Of a stretch of DNA of 64,000 bases, positions 13,460 through 25,367 are shown piece by piece. The DNA comes from Epiperipatus broadwayi (lineage: Eukaryota > Onychophora > Udeonychophora > Euonychophora > Peripatidae). The notes beneath the pieces were generated by a model. The model was not told the origin of the DNA and ran no database searches. It saw only the letters and a list, made by a program, of their open reading frames with translations. The DNA is taken from contig JAQFVV010000992.1 in the NCBI GenBank assembly GCA_028023455.1, forward strand, positions 1 through 64,000, written 5' to 3'. A program made the position numbers and the translations under genes. How positions within the stretch are numbered: position 1 is the first letter of the stretch; every line of letters begins with the position of its first letter.

Positions 13460-15470
13460 TCCAATTGTTGAAAAAGCCTAATATAATAAATTGTATAATT
13501 TAAATGAAGAAAAACAAAATTATCCAGTTATATTTAAATAAATTGTTTAAAAGCCCTTCCAACTAGCTATACATGAAATAAATCTAAAATCATGCAGAGC
13601 AATGAGATCTATCATTATAATTTATTTTCAAGGTTGATATGACTAACTAATCAAACATATATAAGAAACAAAGGGAATTCTATTAAATCCAATATACACA
13701 TCTATTATGTAAATTTATGTATATCTAAACATATCAATGAATAATAATATGTGTAAGTGACCTAAAGACTAAACAATAAGTGAAATATGAAGTTATCCTC
13801 TATTAAATAGTGAATTCAATTAATTTCATAATGACTTTGCATTAAAAGAAAAATAAGAATAAAATATTAATACTCTTTCAAATAAATTACAAAGGCATTA
13901 CTTATAAAACAAATAATACATCCTTTATTTTATATTATGGTTTAATTTTAGGTAATATCAATGTTTTAAATACAAACCCAAATAATAAATATACATATAT
14001 ACTTGCAATAAGTATACATTTTAAATATATAAAGACATATTTGTGCTTAACAAGTAGATATCAATATAAATACAAATCCATACTTATATTTTTCAGATAT
14101 TTAAAATAATAAAAAAAAATATTATATACAGCAAATACATATAAATTATTGTTTTAGTATGCATAAGAATCATTATATAAAGTTAAAAAAAAAATGGAAA
14201 TAAATTAATAATAAAACAATTTTTATAATAGACATTTGCGAATATAAATTTACTTATTAAAATATACATAACAACTCATATGCCACCCAAACTTATAAGC
14301 CATACTTTAAGATTTTAAATTACTTAAGTGTTAATTTTGACACCTGTTAAACGTTTATTGCTGTTAGAAAACAAGAAGCTTGAATTGAATATTTATAAAA
14401 CGTTATATTTTTATAATGAAAAATAAAAGTAAACAAAAATATCGATCTCAAAAATATATTTATATATACATATAAAATTATTTACTACCTTTCAAAGTTC
14501 ACTTGGTTAGTTTTCCTTCAAAAGTCAACTTATTCCTTGTTTTATTTCTTTATCCGTTTAATATTAGAATGCATTCTAGTGAAGGTGAGGAAACTATTAC
14601 GTTAGAGAAAATTGTCAATTCTTGGATATATGTATATTTTTATCCTTCTAAAATTTCTTTCCTTGAAAAATAAATAAATAAATTGAAATGTTAAATCCAA
14701 TATATTAATTCTAGTTATCTCCAGATTATTATTATTAGATTGACCATTATAGATTCCAGATAGCTATGTCAAATTTCGGCTTCAGACGCGATGAAATATA
14801 TGTATTGAAATTTTCTTAGTTTTTTCTTTTTAAACTGCCTTGGAATAAATGAAAGAAAATGGTGCAGCCTCTTGGCTGTGATATATCCCTATTAGCCTGT
14901 CATGATTTATGTATTTACCATAGAAATCTATCTTATTCCAATATTCTGAAGAATGGTAATTTCAAAGACACAAAGTACAACAAAATTTTATCCTTCAGTT
15001 GGTTTTATTACTATCTTAATAATAATCATGGCCTCTTCTTGTTGTTGTTGCTGTTGTTCCACGTGCTAGCAAATGCTGTTTTGAAAACCATTGTTACACA
15101 TGTTTTATTTTAAACAATTAACATTAAAAAAAATAAAATATCAAGTATATATATAAAAAATATTAAATTGAAAATTTATTTGACAGCTTTAAAAATATAC
15201 ATAAATAATAATATTGTATTTTTTTAAATAATCACTGCAAATAAAATAATTTTTTATATATCAACAACTTATATGTCCTTATTTATTTATAATAATTAAA
15301 TATTCATAATGATGTACCATCAACATATAAATAAAATAATAACTTCAAACAATAACTATACTTAATAACCATAAACAATAATACTTCATGTATAAACATC
15401 AACTCAAAGAGGTTTTTTTTTTTTATATATAACAAATGATAATTTTTAAAATATAGATAGACTTATCGAT
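13460..15470. other. Unassigned AT-rich DNA
   Basis: The plus-strand frame at 14859-15113 (84 residues) has no domain that I recognise. Otherwise only AT-rich DNA. Confidence 0.4.
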
Positions 15471-15477
15471 ATTTACA

Positions 15478-15498
15478 ATATATATATATATATATATT
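15478..15498. repeat. (AT)n microsatellite
   Basis: A short alternating AT run immediately left of the second palindromic hammerhead element. Confidence 0.9.
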
Positions 15499-15715
15499 GA
15501 AACTAGAAAATTCAGTTATTTGATGTTATCATTAATGTTTTTATCCCAATAAACATCATATTGTCACCACTTCTTATGCTTGCTTGTAACTGTTATTAAA
15601 ACAGGCAAAATCTCACTATATGTATTGACACACAGCAAGCTAGAGTAATCAATGGATGCCAGAAGGCTTGTGTAAAAAATCCCCATCTAGTGTCTACTCT
15701 TCCAAAATATCCTCA

Positions 15716-15745
15716 GACTAATTTTTGGCTTGTGACCTTTGTCAG
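15716..15745 (-). ncRNA. Hammerhead-like core, degenerate (left arm)
   Basis: The minus strand reads CTGACAA, an extra A, a GGTC/AGCC-type hairpin, AAAAAT in place of GAAAC, then AGTC. G8 and G12 are both A. It is paralogous to the intact core at 55766-55795 and is probably inactive. Confidence 0.45.
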
Positions 15746-16307
15746 AGAGAGTATTGGATCTGAGAGCACTGCACCTAGATCTTAGGATCTAATGCAATCC
15801 TCCATTAGCCACCTTTTATCTCTATTTAACTACAAAACTATGAGTCTTAAGTTGAAAACACTTTAATATTTTCAATCCAAGCCCATCAATTTATGTAGTC
15901 ATATAGGTCTGAACTCAGTTCAGTACCCATGCATTTTGATGTCTTTGGTTCTTTAATAACCATAACCACCAATATACATAGTGAGTTTATGCCTGTTTTA
16001 ATAACCGTTACAAGAAAGCATAAGAAATGGTGATCAGCTGATGTTTATTAGGTTAAAATCAATCCTGTTTAATAGGATATTGGTGACTATGGTTATTAAA
16101 GAACCAAAGACACCAAAATGTATGGGTATTGAACTGAGTTCAGACCTATATGACTACATAGGCTGATGGGCTTGGATTAAAAATATTATGGTGTTTTTAA
16201 TTTAAGACTCATAGTTTTGGAGTTAAGTAGAGATAAAAGGTGGCTGCTGGAGGGTTGCATTAGATACTAAGATCTAGGTGCAGTGCTATCAGATCCAAGG
16301 CTCCTCA

Positions 16308-16337
16308 CTGATGAAGGCCACAAGCCATAAACTAGTT
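16308..16337 (+). ncRNA. Hammerhead-like core (right arm)
   Basis: CTGATGA is intact and followed by an extra A, stem II GGC/GCC with loop CACAA, then TAAAC instead of GAAAC, and AGTT instead of AGTC. G12 is lost and position 17 is U. CCAAGG upstream can pair with the distal TTGG, as in the other copies. Confidence 0.5.
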
Positions 16338-16479
16338 CAGGAATATTGGATGAGTAGGCACTAGATGGGGATTTTATATACAAGCCTTCTGGCATCCATT
16401 TATTACTCTACCTTGCTGTGTGGCCATATGTATAGTGAGGTTTTTCTGGTTTTAATGTTTTTATCTAGAGAAATAAAAT

Positions 16480-17532
16480 AATTAATCTTAAAAATACGGA
16501 TATTAAAATATGTATATACTGAACTGGTGTTAGATATATGTGATTGCTCAAACAAGTTCAAAACTTTGGGCTGATTTGAATTTCATTTTTTAACATAAAT
16601 ATTTAAATGGAATAAAAGATAGGTACTGGATATTTGATTGCACTGCTTTCAACTTTGATACCAAACCTTTGATAAAAAAAAAAATGTTTTAATGAAGATT
16701 TAAATGTAATAAAGTATCTGATAATGATTGATTTTGTTAATTTTACAGAATGCTGTTGAGCAGAAAGCTTTTTCTGTTTTATCACATTTTGTAAGTTGAG
16801 GAATAAAGTGATTTTCTGCTATTATTAATTAATAAAAGTCAGAATTATAATAGCAGTTGTATCACAAAAAGCAAATATCAGGGGAAATATGAAGCCCCAA
16901 AACAGATCATAATAACTTTTGAATCCTGATTGTGCATGGTGATTTAATAAAAAAATGAAATATCTTCAAATCCATGAATAAGCCATCTTCGATGGTATAA
17001 ATTGTCTTTAGTGATTGAAACCACTCAAGAATATTTATAACAACTAAGAGTAAGTAAAATAAATTCATATTGTTAACCACGGAAATATTAAATTTTTTAC
17101 TTTATCTGAGTTATATTAAAAGTCACTCATATTTATTCTGCGAATTCTGCTTGAAATGTGTTTACTAAACAAGAAAAAAAGACTTTTTTTTGGCTTGTAC
17201 ACAAGACAAAAATTTTACTCTTAATCATGAAAGTTTTACCATTTATTTAAAGATCGCAGTATTTATAATTCTTATGATAAATATGCCACAGACATAGCCA
17301 AGATTTCTAAGAGTAGGAACTTTAATGTTTTTCATTAATACAAATCTTGCAGTTATTATTTTTTAATAAAATATGTCTTATTTTGTGTTTGAAATTAACT
17401 ACATTAAAATTTAAGAATTACTAAGTAACCATTTATAATTTTCATGATTTTAATCTATGTCAGTTAAATTATTCACTTATTATACATGATATTGATTTGC
17501 CACATGTTAATGTTACTTATACTTTTATGGTA

Positions 17533-17572
<40 letters not shown>

Positions 17573-18290
17573 TTGTAATAGTTATATTTTTCTCTTTAAA
17601 ATATAATTGAACTTTCCAAATGTTTTACTTAATTATTGACAAAAATATTTAAAATACAACTACTATTTTTACTAACGTATAGATTCTTATTTGTGATTTA
17701 AATAAAGAGCTCTTATATTTATGTTATTAGATCTTTTATTAGATTTGCTTTTTGTTAAATTATGTCCATTTTTTATTTATTTATTTCTTTTAGTTCCATA
17801 TATTTGACATTTCTTGTACTTTGGTTGTGAATATATTAATGTGTATGTAAAAATGCTCTTATGGAAAAATATTTGTCTTTTTCCAATTATTTATGTATAA
17901 GATTACTTAAAATAAGAATTGGTTACCTAACAATCCAGTACGAAGATATTATTAATATATTCACGTAAACTGACTTAATTTAGAATTAAGATTATATATT
18001 TTAATATTGTAGAAAAAAAGAAATAGAAGTATATTCAGTGTTAATTAATTAAGTGTTACATGGTGATATCTAATATGAAGTCACACAGTGATAATCAAAA
18101 TATATCACAATGGATAATGATTATTATTAGAATTTGAGAAATTAATCAAAAAAATACCTTATGTAAAAATAAAAATTAAATTTAAATAATAACTGCTACT
18201 GCTAATAATACAGCTTATCATACTGCTACTGGTGCTACTACTACTATTTCTATTACTACTGTCACTACTATTACTACAATTATCATTACT
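16480..18290. other. Unassigned AT-rich DNA with a short (AT)n at 17537-17564
   Basis: The (AT)n run passes into TGTGTGTGT at about 17564. The minus-strand frame at 16603-16785 has no recognisable domain. No gene is supported. Confidence 0.45.
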
Positions 18291-18296
18291 ATTACT

Positions 18297-18482
<186 letters not shown>

Positions 18483-18489
18483 TTAATTG

Positions 18490-20120
18490 ATTTAGACTGA
18501 AATAAAATAACTGATATTTTGAATTATTAAGAAAAATTTGGAAAAAGAAAGAGGTGATTGACATAATTTAATATATAATATTTATTTGCTTTGAAATAAA
18601 AATATAGAGTAACCATCACAAAGTTAGAAGAATTAGAGACGAAATTGGTCTTTTCCCAACTCTGCTAATTACCAGTGAAAGAACAGACACACAATATATG
18701 CATAAATTACATTACTCATGAATGTTATTTTTTATTACTAAGATAATTCCCATGTTCTTGAATTTTAATTAAATAGATTCCAAATTTATTTAAAAGAATG
18801 TTTTATTTTATTTTCTTTCAAAATTTAATTTAAATTTTTATTTTTTATTTATATTAAAACTAAGTAAAAGAAACATATAGTTTATTTTTATACCAAAGCA
18901 ATTGAAAAATTAAAAATGTATATTATAAACAGGAGGAAATTCCCATAAGAATGTAACGCCAGTCTGAAAATTTTTTTGAAAAACAAAATATCAATAAACA
19001 TATGAATATCAAATGGTTATTAGTTATTAGAAAAATAAAGATTAGAGGGGTAATGAAAACTCAGTGAGTGATGAAGACTTTCAAAACATAAGTGCCTAGC
19101 AGCAGAGTATGATAACTTTGTTGGACAAATATTTTACATGGTTAATGAATGAAAAGAAAACTATCATTTGGATAAACTATTGGCCTAGAACTTTCTTTGA
19201 GTGCTTATGAAAACCAATGCTTGAAGCAAACATATAAATATATGAAACCATATTCAGTAATTGGAGTAACATAAAGTTACTTCATGAAAATTGGCAAACC
19301 CATAAATAAATAATTACATGCTAAATATGATTGCAAAAATATTAACTTTACATCAAATTATTTTGAAAATTATTAATATATATCTACATATTGTACCAGT
19401 ATAATGTTAGTGGTAAATCTGGAGTAAGGAAAAATCATCATCATAAACCCCAGTTAATATAAAATTTAAACTTACAAATAATATAATATGCATGAGGCAT
19501 GAAATACATGAATATGAGGATCATGAGAGAATAGAAAAAAACTATTATTAATTCACCAGAATTACACAAAAGTAATAATAATTCATCATCATGAATGATC
19601 AGCAATAAACATAAATCAACAATCAGTCCTTCTTAGCCCTTTTCAACCTTAGGGTAGCAATACAACATAATAATTTGGATGCACACACATAAAAGTGCTA
19701 ATCCATCAGAATACATAACAATAAAAACAATAATTATGGGATATAAAACAAGCTGATCATCATCAATATTTTGGCCATTTAGTACCATTAATGTACTGTC
19801 CAATTGGTAAACTTAATTTCTAATTATAAAAATTAAATACAATGAAATGTAGTACATGGATTTAAAGTATATTCCCTTTGTATATGACATAGTAAAATAT
19901 ATTGAAAGCATGCTAGACAGTAATAAAGCTAAATATTAAAAAAAACTACCTTTTTGTATGTATTTTCATTTTACTAGAAATAAATTTTATTAATTTAAAA
20001 GTTTGATATCATTAATATTTTAAAATAGTAAGTTGTTATTATTACTACTTAACCATTCCAAATTACAGCATCACATCTCTTACATTTCAGCATTGCTGAT
20101 GTTTTTCTTTGTCTCACACA
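18490..20120. other. Unassigned AT-rich DNA
   Basis: TTGTACCAGT occurs at 19391-19400 without a long (AT)n beside it. Nothing else is identified. Confidence 0.4.
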
Positions 20121-20125
20121 TCAAT

Positions 20126-20480
20126 GTAAAATATATGATAAAATGATTATTATTTTTCAGAACATAATAAATTTGACTTTATTTGATAGATATTTTTGTC
20201 TACTACTGAAATAAATTTTAAATGTTCACATTTTGTTACTGTAAATATTAAAAAAATGAGGATGTAATCAAAATAAAGACTTTACATGTCATTTCTAAAA
20301 AGATTATTTTCATATTATAAATATACGATAAAATGATTATTTACCAGAAAATAACAAATTTGATTTTCTTTGACATATATTTTTGTTTTCTACTGAAATA
20401 AATTTTAAGTGTTCACATTTTGTTTCTGTAAATATTAAACAAAATGAGGATATAATCAAAAGAAAGACATTACATGTCAT
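20126..20480. repeat. Two tandem units of about 190-200 bp (target of the PLE)
   Basis: Unit 1 (about 20126-20312) and unit 2 (about 20313-20480) share GATAAAATGATTATT, TACTGAAATAAATTTTAA, GTTCACATTTTGTT and TTACATGTCAT. The second unit is interrupted by the PLE and resumes at about 23034 with TTTCTAGAAAGATTATTTTC, which corresponds to TTTCTAAAAAGATTATTTTC in unit 1. Unit 1 therefore shows what the unoccupied insertion site looked like. Confidence 0.75.
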
Positions 20481-20483
20481 CAG

Positions 20484-20655
20484 ATGTGATATGTTGGACT
20501 ATTTCATCATTTATGGGTGAATGTTGAATGTATAGAAAATTTTAAACTTTATTTAAACTTTTCAAATACAAACAACTTGTTAGTAATAACACACAAATAG
20601 ACAATACAGGTTAGTAATACACAACGTTTTGAGTAGTATTATTCTCCACTCTTCT
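20484..20655 (-). repeat. 3' terminal repeat of the PLE
   Basis: This is inverted relative to 22813-22990. Transcribed on the minus strand, it begins just downstream of the hammerhead core and runs to the target duplication. Confidence 0.8.
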
Positions 20656-20659
20656 TCAG
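20619..20659 (-). ncRNA. PLE-type hammerhead motif, family 1
   Basis: On the minus strand the core is CTGAAGA (20653-20659), an extra A, stem II GAGTGG/CTACTC, then AAA where GAA is expected, A15.1-C15.2, a GTTGT loop, G-U and A17 (GTA). The inverted copy at the other end of the element keeps GAAAC, so G12 was lost only here. I do not find a convincing stem I in this copy. Hammerhead motifs at PLE terminal repeats are established for the group. Confidence 0.55.
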
Positions 20660-20700
20660 GTGTTGCTGGCCTATCTGCACAGTGACAATATTTGCTTAGA

Positions 20701-20776
20701 AGTTGAACTCGCACATTTAGATTATTGTATATTGAATTTAAGGCAAACACTCTACCAACTGAGCTATTCTGTCAAA
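20701..20776 (-). ncRNA. tRNA-like segment inside the PLE 3' untranslated region
   Basis: The minus strand carries a textbook D-arm and A box, TAGCTCAGTTGGTAGAG, followed by GTTTGCCTTAAATTC and a weak B box GAGTTCAACTTC. It is too degenerate to be a working tRNA. A related segment sits at the same place in the relic at 41671-42605, so it appears to belong to the element family rather than to be a chance insertion. Confidence 0.6.
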
Positions 20777-20877
20777 GGCAACATATAGTAGAAATTTGAT
20801 ATATTTATATATGAGGCTTGGTTCAAATCTTCCTGAGTCCTTCAATTTTTTGTTAACAAGTGTAATTATTTTTATTT

Positions 20878-21354
20878 TTACTTTTTCCTAAGAGCAAGAT
20901 TAATTAGAGGCTTCCATACATTGTGTATTGCCACACTGGGTTGACTTATAGGATTATTTACCATTGTCATATGAGCAGCTTCCTTGAATTTTCTTCTATG
21001 CATTTTTTCCTCTTTATCCAATATCTTTGTATTTTCCCACTTAAGCATGTGGTCATTAGTACATACATGATCTGCTATGGTAGACACAACTGTTTTTTCT
21101 CTTTTAACCATTACTTTGTGTTCATTCAATCGTTGTTCAACCAGGCGACAGGTCACACCAATGTATTTCCTTCCACATTCACTTGGTTTTTCATAGATGC
21201 AGTTTTTGTTCTTCAACCTTTCCAGTTTAGGCTTAGTAGAAGTAATCATTCCTCGAACTGTGGTAATGCTTTGGAAAGCAGTCCTAATATTATATTGACT
21301 GCAGATTTTCTTTAGTTTATCTGCCATTCCTGGTATGTATGGATACACTACCAT
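20878..21354 (-). pseudogene. PLE GIY-YIG endonuclease domain
   Basis: This frame of 158 residues is the C-terminal part of the PLE protein. Residues 1-45 form the linker seen in PLEs (YPYIPGMADKLKKICSQYNI, FQSITTVRG). The endonuclease core follows: NCIYE at 51-55 in the GIY position, KYIGVT at 63-68 as the YIG motif, then an Arg at about 70-75 and the NEH histidine at about 79. A Cys-rich CIYE...EC spacing is typical of the PLE branch. The domain nicks target DNA for target-primed reverse transcription. It is separated from the reverse transcriptase frame by a frameshift and is therefore part of a broken gene. The start given is only the first in-frame codon. Confidence 0.85.
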
Positions 21355-21530
21355 ACCAAGAACTGTTTTCTCTTTTGTGTCTCTTTGTGTTGTCTATTGA
21401 AGGTTTTTCTGATGACTGCTGATGGATAACCATTCTTCATAAGCATTTGTTCTATGTGAATCTTTTCTTTTTCCAAGTCACTGGATTCTGAACAAACCTC
21501 CTTTGCTCTGTTCCATAATGATAGTACAAT

Positions 21531-22322
21531 TCATTGTTTAGTGCTTCTTGTATGATTGGATGTATATGCCAAATATTTGGCAGTGTGTATTGGTTTCCTA
21601 TACACTGTTGTTTTTACTTTGCCCTGAGGAAGTCTTGTCACAAGAACATCCAAGAATGCCAATTTTTGTTCTTGTTCTGATTCCATCATGAATTTAATTG
21701 TAGGAGATATGTTGTTAATATGCATCCAAAAAGACTGTAATTTTTCCTTGCCATGTGACCATACCACAAATGTATCATCAACATATAGAAGCCACACTTT
21801 AGGTGGACATGGAGTAGTATTTATGGCTGTGGCTTCAAGTTCTTCCATGTAAATGTTGCTGAGCAAGGGTGACAGTGAAGATCCCATGACCATTCCTTGA
21901 TTTTGTTGGAAGAATTCTGAGTTATATTGAAAGTATTTTGTTGTTACACAGAATGTTAATAATTCCATTATACTATCAATAGGTAGAGCTGTTCTAGTTT
22001 GTAGACTATCATCATCATTTAACCTTTTCCTTACAATAGACAATGCTTCATCACATGGTACATTTGTAAACAGACTTTCCACATCAAAGTTTACCAATAT
22101 GTCAGTTCTATCCATTTTCATGTTCCTGACTAATTCCACAAAGTGCTTAGAATCCCTGATGAAAGATGATATCCTATATGTCAATGGACTAAAAACTTTG
22201 AGAATAAATCTTGACAAATTTTGACAGGGTGAATTTCTAGATCTAACAATAGGTCTTAATGGAACATTGTCTTTATAAATTTTTGGCAGCCCATACAGGT
22301 GAGGAATCTTGCTGAAATACAA
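21531..22322 (-). pseudogene. PLE reverse transcriptase domain
   Basis: This frame of 263 residues holds most of the PLE reverse transcriptase. Visible motifs are YGLPKIYKDNVPLRPIV at 10-26, motif A FDVESLFTNVP with the catalytic Asp at about 80, motif B QGMVMGSSLSPLLSNIYME at about 142-160, motif C YVDD at 180-183, KLAFLDVLVTR at 220-230 and the downstream VYRKP. All three catalytic aspartates are present. The enzyme would copy element RNA into DNA at a nicked target. The frame is separated by frameshifts from the N-terminal part (near 22340-22400) and from the endonuclease (21360-21530), so this copy cannot make the full protein. Confidence 0.9.
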
Positions 22323-22341
22323 AGTTATTTTTTTTTCTAAA

Positions 22342-22794
22342 TCACTGAAATACCTGCGATGCTTCCGGAGTAACGCTTGTAGTTTTACCTCTGTATTTGG
22401 AATTGGATTTTTTTGCTATCTTTTTGTATTGGCCTGCTGTGAGAAGGCCTTGTATTTTGTTATCATAATCAGTTTTATCCATTACAACTGTAGTGTTACC
22501 TTTGTCAGCAGTAAGAATGATTATAGATGTATCCTGTTTGAGAGATTTAATAGCTTTTCTCTCATCACATGATATGTTTGACTTCTGCTTGTACACTTGA
22601 TGTCTTTCCAGTGTTCTTTTTACTCTCCACTGTAACTCTGCTGCTTCCTCTAGATTCAAATTTTGGATCACCTCATCAGTGGTGGCCATTATATCCAATA
22701 GTGGTACAGTAGATGGTGTAATGGTGAAATTCAAACCTTTTTCAAGAACTGCTAATTCACAATTGGTAAGGTGTTTAAAACTAAGATTTTTCAC
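22342..22794 (-). pseudogene. PLE N-terminal domain
   Basis: This frame of 150 residues matches the region before the PLE reverse transcriptase. It has NLSFKHLTNCELAVLEKGLNF near its start, the LNLEEAAELQWRVKRTL helix, and DERKAIKSLKQDTSIIILTADKGNTTVVMD, a well-conserved PLE block ahead of the polymerase fingers. The first codon here is GTG. The frame stays open upstream into the terminal repeat, so the true start is uncertain. A frameshift near 22400 puts the last residues out of phase with the polymerase frame. Confidence 0.8.
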
Positions 22795-22812
22795 TGATGA
22801 TGAGGCTAGACT

Positions 22813-22990
22813 AGTTGCAGAGTGGAGAATAATACTACTCGAAACGTTGTGTATTACTAACCTGTATTGTCTATTTGTGTGTTATTACTAAGAAGTTATT
22901 TGTATTTGAAAAGTTTAAATAAAGTTTAAAATTTTCTATACATTCAACATTCACTCATAAATGATGGAAATAGTCCAAAATATCACATCT
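22813..22990 (+). repeat. 5' terminal repeat of the PLE (inverted copy)
   Basis: On the plus strand this reads as a copy of the 3' repeat. It keeps the hammerhead stem II and CGAAACGTTGTGTA but lacks the CTGAAGA part, which is replaced by unrelated sequence. An active ribozyme is therefore not encoded in this copy. Confidence 0.75.
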
Positions 22991-23039
22991 TATAATATAC
23001 CATCATTACAAACCTTCAGACATTACATGTCATTGTTTC

Positions 23040-25360
23040 TAGAAAGATTATTTTCAGTTTACAAAATCAATGAAATATTTCTCGTTTCTCATTATTTTTA
23101 AAAATGTGAATGGATATTTATTTATTTTTCTTATATCTAATGAATTATGCTTTAAAAGTTTAAATTTTTTGAATATTTATTGCTAAATTGCAATATTTTC
23201 TTACTGTAAATATACTGTAGATTGTTTACTGTCAAAGCTAGAATTTTTTATTTGCTTGAGGCCATATTTACCTTAGCTGCTAGTATAACATTATATTTTT
23301 GAAAATAGAGTATTTCAAATCAAAATAACTTATTAGTAATTTATATTTCTTGATAAGTAATAAATATAGAGCAAATTATTTTTAAAAAATATTTAAAACA
23401 ATAATAAATTTGCAAATAAACATGTTTATGTGTCATTAAAAACTGCAATGTCGTAAAACACTGAATGTTTTACAGCCTTGGAAAGACACAATGGTGGAAC
23501 ATGTTAGGGCAGGGCCTATGTCTATTGAAAAAGTGGGAAATTTGAATTTCCTGCATTTTAGTACAGAATTTTCACAAAAAAATATTACACTAAAACATAC
23601 CATTTTAAACACATTTTAATGTATAATACTTATGAAAAAATTCACTAGGAGGAAAATTAGCCAAAAGACAAAATAATTTGGTTCAACCAGTCATAATGTT
23701 AAAGGCATTATATACTATTTTTATAAATAAAATTTTATTTTGTTAAATGATAATTTAAAAAGAAGTTCAATTGTTTAATTTAAAATTATTACTTTTTTAA
23801 GAATTAGTGATTATTTGTTTTAAATGTACTTTTAAAATTGACTGTCAAATTATTTATTGTTTTATTGGCAAGTAGCCAAGAATGATTTCTTATCAATAAA
23901 CCTGTTTGATCACATTATCAGGGCCATTGGCTAGTGAATTGAAAAAGAAGACATTGAATTTTAAATTCCCAAAATGAACTTTTAAATAAATAGTTTTTAC
24001 TTCAAGGATTTGGAATCAAGACTCAAATGGATAATGCACTTCTTCATGTTTTCATATATCATAAATATAATTACTTCATAATCATCAACTACTGCAAAAT
24101 CATAATTTTTCTACAATTTAATTTAGGCCTATGTTTTATATTTAAAATGAAGCATAATTATGAAAGAAAGATTTTGTTAAAATTATAAAACAACTTATAC
24201 ATTTTTATTAAATATTTCTTAATTTATAATAAATCATTTTATATAAATATTATGCCAATATCAATTATATTAAATTGTCAATTCTTAAATGTTGTATCTA
24301 TCACTATGTTTGTAATTACCAAAGATATATGCAAATAATATTTTCAAAATGTTTTAAATATAAGGTTAAAAAATAATACAGATGTAATAAATGATAGTTT
24401 ATTTTTATTTTATAGATGTCATATATCAATACAGATTATGAAATATCTAATCTGCTGTATTTAATGATATTTATCATTTTAAATAATGATTATTTATATA
24501 GTAATAATTATTCTATATTTTGTATACATGGGTTTTGGCTGATATTGTATATATTGGTAACTGAGATATCATTGATACATTTAGTCAATATTTGTTGTTT
24601 TGTTCCAGTTAGAAAGGTCCTATGGCTTAATTTTGTAATGATCTTGGTTTTGTAGTGAATACTTTGTTAAGCATGGGTAATGTTTTCATCTTTATAAATA
24701 ATATGGCTCTAATGACAAAATAATATTTAAATATTCTATATATGAAATTTTAAAAGTAGTTGTTGTTTCTATGCCATTACCTAGAATATTAAGTAAACAG
24801 TTAAGCTTATATATAACAAGTATTTCATCCATTGATTAGCTTTATAACCCTTAGTGTAGTTTACTGTGTAGTATACTAGGTATTGAGATCAAGGATGGTC
24901 TTGGTGTATTTTTTCAATGTCTGAGATTGTTAATTGTACATGCATTTGTTGATTTTGATATATATCAATTTAGATATTGGTAGCTATTGCAATGATGTTA
25001 TTGTTATTTTTTAAAATAAATTATATTGTCTTATAATAAATTATTTTTATTACTATTACCCAAATTATACAATGTAGAATTTTAATATCCAAATTAATGA
25101 GTGTCCAAATGGAACTCATGCAGGGTAAACTTGTATTTTTACTTCAAGATTTATTATTAATTAGAAGTGTCATTATATAATTTATAGCTTTCCAACATTT
25201 GTGTTTGTGACTTTAATAGTAAACTAAATTCATTCTTTGGTATTTTCTTATATTAATTCTCAATATTAAATTACAATTTCATATAGAAAAAAGTCTTGAT
25301 TTATTATATTGTGGCACCTGCTAGTAAAGTTGGATATATAACTATGTATCCATTACTGAG
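23040..25360. other. Unassigned AT-rich DNA
   Basis: The frame at 24416-24655 is hydrophobic and AT-driven, with no domain. A slightly GC-richer patch at about 23455-23530 is unassigned. Confidence 0.4.
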
Positions 25361-25367
25361 GAATACT

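Larger units (their letters stand above)
15530..16470. mobile_element. Palindromic hammerhead-bearing element, copy 2 (largest)
   Basis: The segment is a long imperfect palindrome of about 0.94 kb. The left arm (about 15540-15975) is the reverse complement of the right arm (about 16080-16450). The first 100 bp, which include CTTATGCTTGCTTGTAAC and GTTATTAAAACAGGC, also recur inverted in the centre at about 15977-16070, so the end sequence is present near the middle as well. Shared blocks include TTGGTTCTTTAATAACCATA, CTGAACTCAGTTCA and GATGGGGATTTTAT. No frame encodes a protein. Each arm contains one hammerhead-like core. Confidence 0.75.
20465..23033 (-). mobile_element. Nearly complete Penelope-like element with 16-bp target duplications
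   Basis: The element proper spans about 20481-23017 and lies between direct copies of AGACATTACATGTCAT at 20465-20480 and 23018-23033. Its two ends (about 20484-20655 and 22813-22990) are inverted repeats of each other, sharing blocks such as TTTAAATAAAGTTTAAA, TTACTAACCTGTATTGTC and GAGTGGAGAATAATACTAC. PLEs are known to carry terminal repeats in direct or inverted orientation. In coding order it holds the inverted 5' repeat, an N-terminal domain, reverse transcriptase, GIY-YIG endonuclease, a tRNA-like segment, a hammerhead-like motif and the 3' repeat. Frameshifts between the three frames show that this copy is dead, but its structure is complete. Confidence 0.85.

Noticed and set aside
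20923-21315. 130-residue plus-strand frame
   Set aside because: Antisense shadow of the PLE endonuclease frame.
22785-22855. Active hammerhead at the 5' end of the complete PLE (CTGATGA near 22794 and GAAAC near 22839)
   Set aside because: The CTGATGA there is too far from stem II and separated by unrelated sequence, so the core cannot close; only the 3' copy has the right order.
22309-22891. Plus-strand frames at 22309-22572 and 22679-22891
   Set aside because: Antisense shadows of the PLE N-terminal domain; no domain of their own.
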